Assembly (NCBI GenBank): GCA_021904315.1
Contig: CM038912.1
Coordinates: 23,472,949-23,536,948, forward strand
Source of the DNA: Sphagnum magellanicum
Taxonomy: Eukaryota > Streptophyta > Sphagnopsida > Sphagnales > Sphagnaceae
Direction of reading: 5' to 3'
DNA: 64,000 bases
Shown one piece after another: positions 1-12,060 of the stretch. The notes under the pieces are model-generated. The model was given only the letters and a program-made list of their open reading frames with translations. It searched no databases and had not been told where the DNA came from. Both the position numbers and the translations under genes were made by a program. Each line of letters starts with the position of its first letter. Position 1 is the first letter of the stretch.

Positions 1-508
1 TTCTGTCCAAGGAGGTAACATCAATGGTGATAATAGCCTAGCAGATGAAAGTACTATTTTTCTGTTATAATAAAGGATTGATGATAATTATAGCCAAAGG
101 AGGCAGTTCTGCTGGCACAGTACAGGCACCCACCAGCTGGCTTGTAACAGAAGGAAATCTATGTTCTTCCTGGTAAGTAAGTAAAGTAACACCATCGTGG
201 TTGGCCTTGGGTGGACCTGGGTTTCACCTGTGTAGGAGAGACTATCACCTGGCTTTCTCTTGATGTTTGTCTTCTTGTGGAAGAATGTCTCAGGAAACAG
301 AATTTATTCACTTTATCTTTGCTTTAAACCCCTCCCTCTATTTGATGAGCATTTCAGTTCTTTTTCACACTTATACCATGCTCAATGGGGGCACAGACTG
401 AAAGTTAATCCTCCTGCACATTACTAAGGTTCTTTTTGTTGCATCCCTTTTGGGTTGCCCCTAAAGGGTACTCTATTTTCCTACAAAATCCATTAGTAGT
501 CCAGCCAT
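1..508. other. Unassigned low-copy DNA
   Basis: No reading frame of convincing length and no recognisable repeat were found here. Base composition is more balanced than in the next 3.5 kb. It could hold the edge of something lying outside the window, but nothing visible supports a gene. Confidence 0.4.
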
Positions 509-569
509 GGTGAGCCAGCACCCACATTGGTACCTTCACCTTCTTTTAGTAAGGCCTCTAAGTGGCCAT
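509..569 (+). repeat. Family 4 dispersed module, copy 1
   Basis: This is a short module with the core GGTGAGCCAGCACCCACATT followed by GGTACCTTCACCTT and then a CTAAGTGGCCAT segment. Related copies lie at 4457-4522 (reverse), 4989-5046 (reverse, diverged), 11616-11668, 12061-12118 (reverse) and 13490-13555. The core is better preserved than the flanks. It may be the surviving end of an old LTR or another transposon; the class is not known. Confidence 0.6.
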
Positions 570-3500
570 ATTAAGCTCAAAACATGTTCCATTTGAACTC
601 ATGTTCTAAATAACAAAAAAGGAAAAAAAAACCTAAGCACTTTTTAAACCTGCTTATTTGTCAAATTATTTTAACAAATTGAAATAAAACATAAAATGAT
701 TTAAAGATTCAATAATAAAAAAAAGAAAAAGCAATCAAATAATGGTTGAAGAGGCATACTTGCAAATAATGTTATCTTTGAAATACACATTTGACATTTC
801 GTTGTCATCTGAAATCAATCTTTAACAAAATTGAATAAGGATTTATGAAGGTCTAAAAGACATTATATATGCAAAATATTGTTTGATAATTGTTACAAGA
901 TTGTGTACATAATATGAATAAATGAATTAAAATAATTTCATATGTGTCTTGTTACAAAATCAATAGTTACTAACAATCTATTGGCATAATGGCATCATTG
1001 ACAATCTGAATTTTCTATGGAGGAAGATCTTTGCATGAATGATTTATTGAATATAAATGATCTTTCTATGTATCCACTATGAATCAAGGTTGTGATCTTT
1101 TCATTAGTGCTTTAAAGATTCATTAATTAACATTTCAATTTGAAACATCATTATCATTTAGGTAGATGACTAGCATTGTCTCATTACAAATGTCATTGCT
1201 TGGTGATAAATCCTAATGAACTTGCAATGTAAAAATTAATAAAAAATATCCTTGCAACTTATGGAAACCTCATTTGGATTTGTTATTGATATTGGAGAAG
1301 AGGATAGAAGATGCAAATGTTGCCATAAAATAAACATGACTTAATAAGATAAAATGGTATGTATGTTTTGTTAAATTGATTTAGTGATCCTTGTCCCTTA
1401 TGCGAATATAACCTATTAGAAAAAAAGGTCATCTTGTTTATTGCACAATTTATTATACATGGATGTCATTTTTATATTTACATTTATTTATTATCATAGT
1501 ATTTTTTATAGCAATTATATTATCTGTAGAATTTTTTTTATTATTTAAATAATCAAGAAATATTATAAAGAAAAATACATAGTCTTTTTGGAATATTCAA
1601 AAATATTTGATTCGTGACTTCAAATCTTCAAATTTCATTAATTATTTTGCAAACATGTGTTGAATCTACCCTTGTATTATAATAATCAAAACATTTAAGC
1701 AATCTAAAAAATACTATGAACTTATTAAATCACATGTGTTTATTACATCCCATGAACATGATGTAGGGGTTGCAATTTTCTTTCAATGTCTATCATTAAT
1801 TGAATTAAATCTGTGGGAGGATCAATGACTTGCTAGGCCGTAGAAGAAATAAATAAATAAAAAGGTGCCCCAAAAAAAAAGTGATCCATTTGTGGTTAAT
1901 ACACCAATGTTTGCAAATTGGGTGCAAATTGAGATGGGCAATATTAAAAATCATACAAGTTGATCACCAAATTTTTTTTTTAATTATATAATTTTTTCCA
2001 TTTTTTATATAGTTCAAACATGTTCAAAGTTTGGTTCTTGATTTCAAATTTTACATTTTTCAAAAAAATTATATTCTAATTAAATCAATTTCATTTTCAT
2101 TCAACAACTATAATTTTAGGCTTAATGATAAGCTAAATAAAAAATATATATTTCTTGAAACATGAATTTACATTTATAATTAAAGTTCTTGACCTACACA
2201 TCATGATTGCAAATTTTTAAAATCTTAAATTTTAACATTTGATTTCATAGGAAAAGAACAACACATCTTGGTGTTTTCCAATCCATTAAATCACACTTTA
2301 TATATCCATACATTCCTTAATAGATTCAATATTGTTTAATTTTCATAATGTTCAAAACTCCAACAAGTGGTTACACTTAATTGTTTAACGTGATGGTGGA
2401 TTTTCATTTATATTGAAAATCAGAATTATAAATAAATTAATAGGAAATTCCATAATGATTTTAGAAATTAAACTAAATGATTAAATTCTATTTTTAATAA
2501 CTAGTAAAAAATTACTGGGTATTTTCAATTTAATAATTTTTGTAATCAAAATTCAGAATAACATAATAAATTTAATTACTAATATTTATTTAAATAAATA
2601 ATATATATGATATATAATATTAATTAATTCCAACTTATTTTTAAAAATATTTTAGGGCACACCTTTTATAAAAAAATTAGAAACATATTTCATATTTATT
2701 CAAGCCAACATTGAAAATTAAATATACATCAAAAAAATTTATTAAAATTGACAAATTTACACTATTTTCATTGATTTTATGTTTATGAAATTAGTTAGAC
2801 TTAATAAAACTCATTCTAAACATCAAATTCATTAGTAAGGTGGGAAGTGGCATTTGACAACCTTTTACTATCACCTCCTCACATGACTTGGGGAGGACAT
2901 TTTATTCCCAGCTAACTATTTTTTCTTTTCAAATCAATAGAAATTAATTTCTCATTCAATTTACATTTTTTTTAGAATTAGTGGAGACCCAACTCTTCCC
3001 TTGCCCCCTTCGCCCTTCAAATCTTTCTTAAATATTAAATAAAACATGTTAATTCATCTTAATCTAAAATAATCTCACGTAAATTTTCACATCATTCAAC
3101 TTTGAAATGTGTGATTAGCATCTCACACCCATGAAATCACAAGCATTTCAACACATTACATTAAAAATGTTTTTATTGACTATGATTAATGATTCATGTA
3201 GAATCTATAATTTGTGGAAGTTTATACACAACTTGTTGTATAATTTTATAAAGTTTAGTTTGAAAACACATTTACCCAAGTTTCAACACATGTCAACCTA
3301 TAATGGTTATTGAAGTGTGTGCCTTTCAAATAAACTCAATTCAATGATAATCCAACAACGCATATGTAGTGGTACATACCCATGTTGAGAAGTATGGGTT
3401 TCATGTGATGAAGTTTTGTATATTTACATATAAGATTCAATCAAAGAATATCTAAAATTTTAAAAATATTATAAAATTAAACTTAATTTTCATTGAAAAC

Positions 3501-4456
3501 ATTATTTTCAAGCCAAACAAATCTAACATTTCTAAAGTTTTATGAGTCTTTAAACCACAATAATTGTTCAAAAGTAAAGTTGCTAAGCCATTGTCTTGAA
3601 AGGACATCCCAAGATGGGATGTCAACCTACCAAATGTTCAAATTTGAACTTTTTTTTTGGGTGAAAACTCGGATTGGTGAGATGTTTTGGTTTGGGGATA
3701 ACCTAAGTTTGATCAATAACAAAAACACAACTAGACAACACCAAAGATGATAAGAAATGGTGAGAAAATTACAAATAGATAGGAATGTTAACATAAAACA
3801 AAACCAAAAGCAACAGCAAGAGCATCGTAAAAGCATGTTGGAAACACTAAGGGCATCATGTTGAGTAAGAATTTTCTTGGGAGCCAAAATGGGCACCAAG
3901 GACATTCAAGGCATCACATACAATGTTAAAGGATGCCAAGGGTGCCAATAAGTACATAGGGGAAGTTGGGCACTATAGTTGAAATTATTTTATTTTATCT
4001 ACATTTTTGAACCATGAGAGGTGTTAAATAAAGCTAGGAAACATGCCAATAAGCATGTTGGGGGAGATCAGAAAGGTTCACCTTTTGAAATAACAGGGGT
4101 GTCAAAAAGGACATTGAAAGCAGCATGGGTGCTAAGTAGGTTGTGCTATCTAGGTTGTTTGGGGGGGGGGGGGAGGGGAAGGGTTTCCTCTTAATGATTC
4201 CAATAGGTGAAAATTAAATTTCACGTTTTAAAATAATAAAGATTAAAATGATTTCATGAATGATCTTGAATTACCAATGTTCGATCATTCATTATTATTA
4301 TTATTTTTAAATTCAATTAAAAATATATATTAATATTTTGACCTTATGTCAATTGATCATCCTTGGTAATGTGAAGCTTTCTGAATATTATAAATATCCC
4401 ACGCTCAAACTAAATCAGAGTCTCTGAGTTCAAATCTAACATTTTTAGGGCTTAAG
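570..4456. other. AT-rich intergenic DNA without a gene
   Basis: Very AT-rich sequence with many homopolymer runs and only short chance reading frames. No transposase, polyprotein or plant gene motif was recognised on either strand. The one notable sequence is a G tract near 4161. Confidence 0.5.
4161..4173 (+). repeat. G13 homopolymer tract
   Basis: Thirteen consecutive G residues are followed by shorter G runs to about 4184. A second run of eleven G lies at 9828-9838. Such runs could form a G-quadruplex and are also prone to sequencing error. Neither is near a recognisable gene. Confidence 0.8.
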
Positions 4457-4522
4457 ATGGCCACTATGAGCCCTCACTTAAAAAGGTGAAGGTACCAATG
4501 TGGGTGCTGGTTCACCCTGGCC
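4457..4522 (-). repeat. Family 4 dispersed module, copy 2
   Basis: This is the reverse complement of the module at 509-569. On the plus strand it reads from ATGGCCACTA through AGGTGAAGGTACCAATGTGG to TGCTGGTTCACCCTGG. The core differs from copy 1 at only one or two positions, although the flanking DNA is unrelated. Confidence 0.65.
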
Positions 4523-5292
4523 ATTATTTTCTATATCCAATACCGCATTTACTAATGATAGTTATGTTCTGCACCTTCTCCCTCGGCCCCTCTCAAACTT
4601 TATGCGAATAATACTGGGCTTTTCTTGCACAAGCCAAATGTGAACCCCACATGAGTGTAAAGCTTCTGATCGCAATAAAGCTCTGTCTTAGATACATTCA
4701 AGGTACTTTGTTTGCTTTTCTGGTTTTCCCTAGAATGCGGCCCGAGCAACCAAATGTTTTTTTTCCTTGTGTCATATTTGTCTTTCATGCTACAGGTTTA
4801 GGACTTTTAGGTTGCTCTTTTGCAACCCCCATTTCGTGGGTTTGTGCTTATGGGTGATGACTCTTTGTTGGACAATGTTCCTCTCTTTTTTTTTTGGTGC
4901 CTCCCTTTGCCCTTGCAATTGGGAACTTTTTCTTTTGTTTGGTAGGGTTTCATCATTTATAAGGCTTATAAGTAACCAATATATATTTTGGGGTTTTTAT
5001 CATGGCACTCATGTACATGTTAGTTCACCTAATGCAAGTTCATATGAGTGCTTCTTCAACTGGATGTTAAAATCTCTTTAAAATGTCGTAGAGCATATTG
5101 TAATGCACAATTATTTCTTTGCTCATGAACAGGTGTTTTGTTTTCACAAAAAATGTAATGTATTTGAAGGTGCTCTTAAAGAGTGTAAAACCTCATAGTT
5201 GTGGGCCATTTCGAAAAACAAAACATTGATAGGTGTGGGTGTTTTTCTTTTTGAAATGCTCATGTTAAGTCTTTTAAAAAATTCCTGTGACA
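4523..5292. other. Non-genic DNA with a diverged family 4 copy at 4989-5046
   Basis: Several overlapping short frames exist, but none resembles a known protein. The stretch 4989-5046 shares its arrangement with the reverse complement of 11610-11670: GGGGTTTTATCATGG, then a GGTTCACC-like core. This marks it as another decayed member of the dispersed family. Confidence 0.45.
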
Positions 5293-5323
5293 CCCAATGG
5301 GTATCTGATGGATACCCACTGGG
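5293..5323. repeat. Short hairpin with 14-bp arms
   Basis: The arms CCCAATGGGTATC and GGATACCCACTGGG pair with two mismatches around a 3-4 base loop. It is followed by an A-rich run. It may be the tip of an old fold-back element; a similar GGGCATT/GCCCAC hairpin-like stretch lies near 39061-39110. Confidence 0.5.
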
Positions 5324-5362
5324 CATAATGAAAAAAAAAAGAAAAAAAAAATCAGTCAATTT

Positions 5363-5480
5363 TTACATTATGTAATGCCCTTGGACATGGGCATTACCAA
5401 AATTGGGCTTGCCTTACCTCATTGGGTCCATATTCAATTATGTCCATAGCCTCGAGCATTATGTGCATGTAAAGCCCTTG
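5363..5480 (+). repeat. Dispersed repeat containing GGGCATTACCAAAATTGGGC
   Basis: A motif of a GCCCTT run, GGGCATTACCAAA, TTGGGC and then CAATTATG recurs in the same order at 15470-15545, and a fragment recurs at 5550-5590. The shared order shows common ancestry, but the element class is unknown. A GCCCTTGGACATGGGC stem occurs at its start. Confidence 0.45.
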
Positions 5481-6254
5481 GTTTTCCCCCTTTCTTTCAA
5501 TTCTTCACGATTATTGCCTGGATTTTTACATCACATGCAATGAAGGTGATGATCATTACCAAAATCAGGCTTGCACTTGACTCTTGCCTCATGCTTGGTT
5601 GGGTGTCCCCCTGGCCTTGTGGTGTACTGGTTCTCTTTTTGCAATCGATTTTTCATTGTGTCAAAAAAAAAGAAAAAGGAACAAAATGGGGCTTGCACTT
5701 GACTCTTGCACCCTTATTCCAGTAACACCCTCACCCTCAGGCTTTACACTACACTACCCCTCCCCCAAGGTGAGTGGACAATGCAGGGTTAAGGCTGACA
5801 ATTCATGAAATGGGGTAATTCAACATTAATGAAAGCACCAAGACTTATGTCAACTTATAAGTTATCATTGAGAAGGCCTTGAAATCCAAGTCTAATGTGG
5901 AAGAAATTAAACTGGCCAAAGGGTTATCACGCAACAGACCATAAAAATTGGTGAACTTTTTGTGAAAAGAACAGAAATTGTATTATTGTGTCAATGCAAA
6001 ATTCATGTGAGATATTTCACCCACACCTGTGACTCTCATCTTGCACATGGAAACCAGATGAATGAAATAAATGGTTTTCGATGTCCAAAAGGAAAAGGAC
6101 CATCAGGCCAAATGACAGCAGCAAGCAAGTTCCCCAACAAAAGCATGGCTTGGCCAGCTCTTCTGGGAATGGATCTCAGTTGTGGCAAGGAGGAAATTGC
6201 TGGTACCATGAGAGCATCTAGTCAGATAATAAGTAAGTTGTGGTAGGGGAGTAC
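5481..6254. other. No recognisable gene
   Basis: A 94-codon plus-strand frame (5962-6246) is the longest here. It has no recognisable motif, an unremarkable composition and no visible splice-compatible partner. It was therefore left out as a gene. Confidence 0.4.
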
Positions 6255-6508
6255 CTTACCCCAAGGTCAGTTTTGTCATTAACAATCCTCAAAATAGTGA
6301 AATGAAATTTGTGAAAATATGAAGTTGACATGTTGAAAATCATCCATAATTATCATACGTTACACTCTAAATAATTTCATAACTCATATCACAATATTGT
6401 AGTAGATGATGGAAATAATAATAATTTCAAAAGTAAAGTGAATCCATTTTTTGAAATTGAAAAAAGAAATTATTCGAATTGTCAATGTGGAAACTGACCC
6501 TTGGCTAC
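6255..6508 (-). mobile_element. Family 3 MITE, copy A
   Basis: A 254-bp element with short imperfect terminal inverted repeats: the left end runs through AAGGTCAGTTTTGTC and the right end through AAACTGACCCTTGGCTAC. It is flanked on both sides by AGTAC, a possible 5-bp target duplication. Copies B (7126-7374) and C (57683-57930) are in the opposite orientation and share an internal TGATGATTTTCAACATGTCA-like segment. It has no coding capacity. The superfamily is uncertain. Confidence 0.7.
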
Positions 6509-7125
6509 AGTACACAAATTATTTGTTTATTTTTATATATTTTTAGTAGTGCATAAGTTTTAATCTTACCAAGTTCTAACTTTTCTCACAGTATATGATA
6601 ACTCATATAGGGAAGAAAGGAAGGATCACAAAAAAAACCAATGGCCGGAACCATCACAAGGAAGACCAAAGGGAAGGCCAAAAGATGTGCAGCCTGCAGG
6701 AACCAAAGAAGGGAGAGAACAAGTCCCTTCGTGGTAGGTAGGAGGCTCCAATCCTTGTATTTAAACTGGTCCTGGTATCAAAGAACCGATCAGACTAGTA
6801 TGACCTGAGGCAATACCAGCCTTGTACCAGAGCTTGCCTCATAGGGACTTGAAGTAATACCAGTTTAACACCAGGGCTATACATGTTTCAATATCAGGTA
6901 TAATTTGCCATATAAGAGCCCAAACTTAGCCTTGGACCTTAATACGAGTACCAGGTTGGTATGAAGGTTTTAAAAAAGATCCAATACCACTACCAGCTGG
7001 TATGTTCAAACATCAATACCCACCCAACACTATCATATACTACATAAGCCTCTATTGTTTATTGAATGGATTTTCTGTTGGAGACCAACAACCAGCAGTT
7101 CCTGTATTTACAAATTTCATATACC
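6509..7125. other. Spacer between inverted MITE copies, rich in CTGGT/ACCAG
   Basis: This spacer holds a cluster of CTGGT and ACCAG motifs at about 6770-7000, many in opposite orientations. They suggest a decayed fold-back or tandem repeat. A 54-codon frame starting at ATG 6641 is basic and cysteine-containing but matches no family convincingly. Confidence 0.4.
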
Positions 7126-7374
7126 GTAGCCTAGGGTGAATTTCCACATTGACAACATGAATAATTTTATTTTCAAAAAAAATTCGTTTTTTAGTTTTTT
7201 AATTTTATTTTTTTCCATCTTCTACTATGATATTGTGATGTGGGTAGTGAAATTATTCAGAATGTAGCCTATGATAATTATGATGATTTTCAACGTGTCA
7301 ACTTCGTATTTTCACAAAACTCCATTTCACTATTTTGCAGATTATTTAATGATGAAACTGACCTTAGGGTAAGG
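7126..7374 (+). mobile_element. Family 3 MITE, copy B
   Basis: A 249-bp element that starts GTAGCCTAGGGT and ends ACTGACCTTAGGGTAAGG. It is inverted relative to copy A about 620 bp away, and both share the poly-T/A core and the TAGTGAAATTATTCAGAATG segment. No clear target duplication is visible at this copy. Confidence 0.7.
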
Positions 7375-7493
7375 AAGAACCCCACAACCTTCACTCTTCA
7401 CCTAATCCTTGTTCTTTTTTAACATAGTTTTCATGCACCAGATGCTCATGATATCACTGTTCAGTTACATGCAAAGATAACTTGGCTATATTC

Positions 7494-7770
7494 CAGTGTT
7501 GTGCGGTTATTTGGTTTTAAAATAACCAATGGATCTGGTTCTTTAAAAAACCAGAACCAGAGAACCACCGGTTCTGGGTATTTCAGAAACATCAAAAAAC
7601 TAGCAAAGAACTGATTGTTAGAAAGGAAATTTTTTATAATTTTCTGAAAATTTGAGAACCAAGGTTCTATATGAAAATCAGCTTTCTACCCTTCTGAGTA
7701 AGTGAGTACACATACCCAGGTTGATAACTGAAGGGTATCTGTAGTGGATTCTAGTAATTGCACAACACTG
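7494..7770 (+). mobile_element. hAT-type MITE (family 2), complete copy
   Basis: A 277-bp element with 11-bp terminal inverted repeats CAGTGTTGTGC and GCACAACACTG. It is flanked by CTATATTC and ATATATTC, an 8-bp target duplication matching at 7 of 8 positions. An 8-bp duplication plus CAG...CTG ends is typical of hAT elements. The interior is non-coding and carries repeated GGTTCT/AGAACC motifs. A second complete copy lies at 38457-38771, and truncated relatives lie at 13645-13885 and 14287-14545. Confidence 0.85.
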
Positions 7771-7778
7771 ATATATTC

Positions 7779-8779
7779 ATACATTCATCTTCATAATTTT
7801 AACAATCAGCTGTGTAAAATATTTATAATTATCTGTAGCCATATGAGCCCATGTGGTTTAGTGGTTGCCTGTTGATACAACCTATTAAGCATTTTGTTAG
7901 TGGATTGTGCATATTCACTTTAGAAATAGTGGTTCACTTGCAAGAACTCAATCATAAATTGCAAAATTATTTTACAAGGTATTCATTATTAATCTTTTTC
8001 AATGGTTTCACCATTCTCATAATAACTATTTCTTTTAGTCAACCTTGGGTAGGCTAACAACTTTTTATTCCTTCCTATTATTTACATGATCTCCCCACCT
8101 TCCATAACCCCCAACACCACCAACCTTTTAACACTAAAGTAATTATTTTCATAGAGCACTCAACTAACTCATATTTCATAGTATAAGATGGTCAACCGTG
8201 TTGAGTCACCATTGAATAGGGAACAAAGGGCACCCCACTACACATTAAATATATTCATTAAGTTAAACATTTGATATTCACCTCTACCACTTTATTTTCC
8301 TTTTCACCTCCTATCTTTATGGCTCTTTATCATATGGAGTTCTTCAAGTTCCACTCAAATAAGGTTTTATTGTATTCATAGACATTGCTTCTGTATCTTG
8401 TGGCCAAGAATTGGACCACCATGTTTTATCTACAATTTAATGTTTTCTTTTATCAATTATCTATTCTAGCAAAAGAAACTAGTTTTTGCAGAAAAAACAC
8501 ATTTCACACTGAAATGGAGAAGTTCAGATTTTTAATTAGAAAACTTCACCTTACTTGGACACGGTTTTTGATTTTGGGGCAATTTTTGCCAGTTTTTTTT
8601 TACAAACATGTTGTCAATTATTGCTGAATCTATTTATGGGACGCTCACTAGTATTGCTGCATCAGAAAGCTCCAAAAATAATAGTGGGTCACAGCACATG
8701 TTGAAGTAAAGAACAGTCCTTTTATCTGTTGATAATGTAAAAGTGGTTCGTTTGTAAATAAAAGATGTGCAATTCTCAT
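7779..8779. other. No recognisable gene
   Basis: AT-rich sequence with chance frames of 68 and 80 codons that carry no known motif. No repeat shared with the rest of the window was recognised. Confidence 0.4.
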
Positions 8780-9350
8780 TGTAGGGTGAAGTCCCAACTT
8801 TCAAGGTGAGGCCGCTCCCAAATAAGGAGCCTAAGATGAGGCGATAGTCTAGTCTGGCCTTGCATTTTGGGAAAGTCCCCACAAGTGTACTTTACACATT
8901 GGTAAAGTATGAGATGAATGTTATCATGAACCTAAACACGCCTAGATCATGAGATGTCAAATTTCACATACTCATTAACCCCTAAATGCCAGGGAAACAC
9001 AGAAATACACTAAAATGCAGACCAAATTGCTTGGCCATGATATGTAGGGCCCCATTAAGATTAAGAGTGAGATGGATATTTTGTCTTGAAGTGTCAGGTG
9101 AAAACCATATGGTGGGAGAATTCCCAAAGTAAGGGGCCTAGGGTGAGGTTATAACTTTGTCCAGCCCTACGTTTTGGGAATGTCCCCCACCTAGGACAAG
9201 GTCGTAGCCAGGTCCAACCCTACATTTTGAGAATGTCATCACATGTGGGCCAAGGACAAGGCGACTTAACAAGTCCAGCCCTGCATTTTGAAAATGTCGC
9301 ACACCCATGGGTTTAACCCATCATAAAGTACAAGACAAACATTATCATGA
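8780..9350 (+). repeat. Degenerate tandem duplication with a CATTTTGGGAAAGTCCC-type unit
   Basis: A unit containing CAGCCCTGCATTTTGAAAATGTC recurs in variant form near 8860, 9170, 9224 and 9283, the last three about 55-60 bp apart. A larger duplication of about 420 bp is also visible: the TAAAGTATGAGATGAATGTT segment at 8906 reappears as TAAAGTACAAGACAAACATT near 9325. No coding potential was seen. The source element is unknown. Confidence 0.55.
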
Positions 9351-9850
9351 CCTGAATCATATGTAAATCATAAGATGTAAGAGGGGATGGTTTTTATGCA
9401 TACTTCTTAAGAGTGAGAGGGATCTTACAACTACAAAGTAATTGTGTGCATAATAAAACCCAAAGTGTGTCTGGGCACCAGCAGACAAATCTTGGATGGA
9501 CAAATGGGCAATCAGGGAAAAAAAGATGCAAGCACTACATTTGTATTGCCTGCAATAAGCACCCATAGCTGATTTAACGTCTTCCCTTCCCATAATGACC
9601 TTGGTGAATGTGCAAAGTGTATTTTTAGGGTGCTCTACAAGACGCAATTTCCTCATTAGCTTGCAGCAAGACGTACATGTTAATCTAAGTCGTCCTTGTT
9701 ATGCAAGGAAAGTTTATGTAAGTACATGAGAGCCCTCGACCATTATGCAAGGGAAAACATTGATAACAATGCTCCACCCTATATTTTATGTGTGTGAGAT
9801 CTGAAGCAGGGTTTTTTTTTCTGGTTTGGGGGGGGGGGAGAATTATTGTT
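9351..9850. other. No recognisable gene
   Basis: A 99-codon minus-strand frame (9357-9656) exists but shows no motif. An eleven-G run lies at 9828-9838, just before the next MITE. Confidence 0.4.
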
Positions 9851-10110
9851 TGGAGCCAAAGTGGCTATCATCCATAGGAAGATGTAGAAAAAGTGATGAT
9901 CCTTCCTAGGAAGATTTAGCCAAATCTGGCTATAAACCAGACATGATGTAACAAAGTTTTAATCATCATTCTATATTAGTGGCTACACACTGAAAATCAA
10001 CTATAGAATTCTCGCGATTTTTATTTAATTCTTTTTCTCACTTTTGACAATTGACAACCTCCAAAATCACTTCAATATCGAATTTTTATATTAAAATTTC
10101 GCCAGTAAAA
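9851..10110 (+). mobile_element. GTAGCC-family MITE (family 1), copy 1
   Basis: The copy begins GAGCCAAAGTGGCTATCATC, continues through CATAGGAAGATG, TTTAGCCAAATCTGGCTATA and TAGTGGCTACACAC, and ends near TCGCCAGTAAAAAAGGGC. The order of motifs matches the copies at 21154-21420, 58845-59084 and 59085-59328, and the reverse copies at 10690-10925 and 55781-56047. It is non-coding. Length is about 260 bp; terminal repeats are weak, so the boundaries are approximate. Confidence 0.65.
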
Positions 10111-10689
10111 AAGGGCTGATGTGGAGTAAGCATAAGATCCCTCTCACTCACAAGGAGTATGCATCATATGGTATAACCCCTCCCCTTTTCTAGCAGGGGA
10201 TATTTGCAATACCCTACAGGCTCCAAATAGGTTAGGAAATTTCTTCAAGTGCTTTAAGTACATAAACACAAGGACAATTCCCAATTCATGCCGACATACT
10301 TCCTCCCAAAAATTCCTTCCGAGAAGGAGCAAGGGAAACCATTCCAGGTAGAAAGGTACCCAATCTGTGCTTCTCCATCAGCTCAGGTGATTCTCCAAAT
10401 TGCCTCGCCTGAAATTAGGAAGGAAGGAGTTTCAAAATGAATAATATTGCCAAGGGAATCCTGGGTGATGTCGTCATGGGTCTGGAATCTGGATCCAGAA
10501 TGCTATCATTTCATTTTATTTTTCCTTTAATGCCTCAGCACACGCCAAAATTGGTCATAATAATCTAATTATACATATAGGTTTATTTATACATGTTTAT
10601 GGAATTATATACACACATTCATGTACAAAAATGTAATTTCATTCATTAGACTAATAATAGCAGCCAATTTCTTTTGTGTGAAATTTTGC
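10111..10689. other. No recognisable gene
   Basis: A short unassigned interval between two oppositely oriented GTAGCC-family copies. Only chance frames are present. Confidence 0.4.
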
Positions 10690-10925
10690 ACGAATAAGAT
10701 TTTTTTTAAGGACTGGGACTCTTAAATGATTTTTTTTTTAATTTCAAAATAATCGCCAAAAAAGTAGGGTTTTAAAAATGGGTTCGCCAGATTTAGAGCG
10801 CCTGTTCCTGCAGGTCGCCAAGCAGGAGCAGGATTACAAAAAGCTTTTACTGTCCTATGTGTCCTGTAGCCAAATCTGACTAAACCTCTTGTGGATGGTT
10901 GCCAGTGTTGCTACACCACAAAAGA
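10690..10925 (-). mobile_element. GTAGCC-family MITE (family 1), copy 2, reversed
   Basis: Read on the minus strand it has the family start TTTTGTGGTGTAGCAACACT, then the CATCCACAAGAGG and TTTAGTCAGATTTGGCTACA segments, and a terminal part with GGCGA motifs. It is inverted relative to the copy at 9851-10110. It is more diverged than most copies. Confidence 0.5.
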
Positions 10926-10943
10926 GGGGCAAAAAAAACCCTG

Positions 10944-11240
10944 GTCAATACTTCTTCTACTTTTAAACTTTGTGAAAGTTACAACAAAGGAACTTAAAAC
11001 ACTCCATTGAGTGAGAGAGATGTCTGAATTAGAAATACCTGATCAAACAACAACTACTGTAATTAGGACTTGGACAGCTAAAGCTTCATAATCTTCATAT
11101 AGTCAATACTTCTTCTAGTTTTAAACTTTGGGGAAGTTACAATGGAGGAATCTCAGACACTCCAAGAGTGAGAGAGAGATGTCTGAATTAGAAAATAACC
11201 GATCAAACAACTGTAATTAGGAATTGGACAGCTCAAGCTC
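10944..11240 (+). repeat. Tandem duplication, period 158 bp
   Basis: Two successive units start with GTCAATACTTCTTCTA at 10944 and 11102. Both contain TTTAAACTTTG, GTGAGAGAGATGTCTGAATT, GATCAAACAAC and GTAATTAGGA in the same order. The units differ by scattered substitutions and small indels, so the duplication is old. No reading frame is conserved between them. Confidence 0.8.
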
Positions 11241-11615
11241 AAGCGGAGTTGTGTACAGGTTTACAGCTCAAGCATAAATTGTGGTCACTTATTACTAGGG
11301 ATTTGGATTTTTCCAGCTTTAGTATATTAAGAAGGGAAAGCACGAACCCATGAACCAACTCGGAAGCTTTGTAACTCCGAGCCAAGAAATTCCAGCTTTA
11401 CAAACACAAAGAGGAAGGAGAAGTGCATACATAGCTGCCACCCATCACCACTTCACATTTTTCAAACTTCTTGTCTTTGTGCTTCAGGTAGCCAAAGGTT
11501 AACTTCTAGTTTAACTCCAGATCATTAATACCTCAAACTTAATAATTAAGCCCTGACCATGTCCTTCTTCGTCACATTTTCTTCCTCTTGTTTTGTCACC
11601 CCACGTTCTCACATT
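11241..11615. other. No recognisable gene
   Basis: Only short frames are present. A small hairpin-like CTCGGAAGC...CTCCGAG stretch is visible near 11360-11383. Confidence 0.35.
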
Positions 11616-11668
11616 GGGTGAACCAGCACCTACACTTGTACCATGATAAAACCCCAAATTTTTTGGAG
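11616..11668 (+). repeat. Family 4 dispersed module, copy 3
   Basis: The core GGGTGAACCAGCACCTACAC is followed by TTGTACCATGATAAAACCCC. The reverse complement of this arrangement also occurs at 4989-5046, which links the two halves of the family. Confidence 0.55.
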
Positions 11669-12060
11669 TTTTCTTTTTAAAATTATAAGTATTCAGTTCT
11701 GAGACTAAATCATTGACACTGAGTCCAAATTTAATATTTCTGAGGTCCATTGTAGCCACTTAGAGCATCTTGACCCATAGTGGATATGTGGATCTCCAAT
11801 AATATTTCTGGAATCCAATATACTTACTCTATTCAAGTCATGTCCATAAATATGAAAACCAGGGTCAGTGAAAGGTGAGAGACTTGTTAAATAAAATCAC
11901 CCAAACCAATCATTCTCTCTAGCCAATCAAGAGAGTTTATTTTGCAGGCACAACATTGTGTACACAAATGCTGGCTCATAAAGCTATTTTATGCTCCAAA
12001 CCAGCACAAACTTGATTGTTCTTCATCCAAAACATACTACGCAAGGTGCCCATGGGGAGC

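Noticed and set aside
6641..6805. 54-codon basic frame containing KRCAACRNQRR, reminiscent of the cysteine start of LOB-domain proteins
   Set aside because: Only the first few residues resemble the motif; the rest of the domain is missing and no joining exon is visible.
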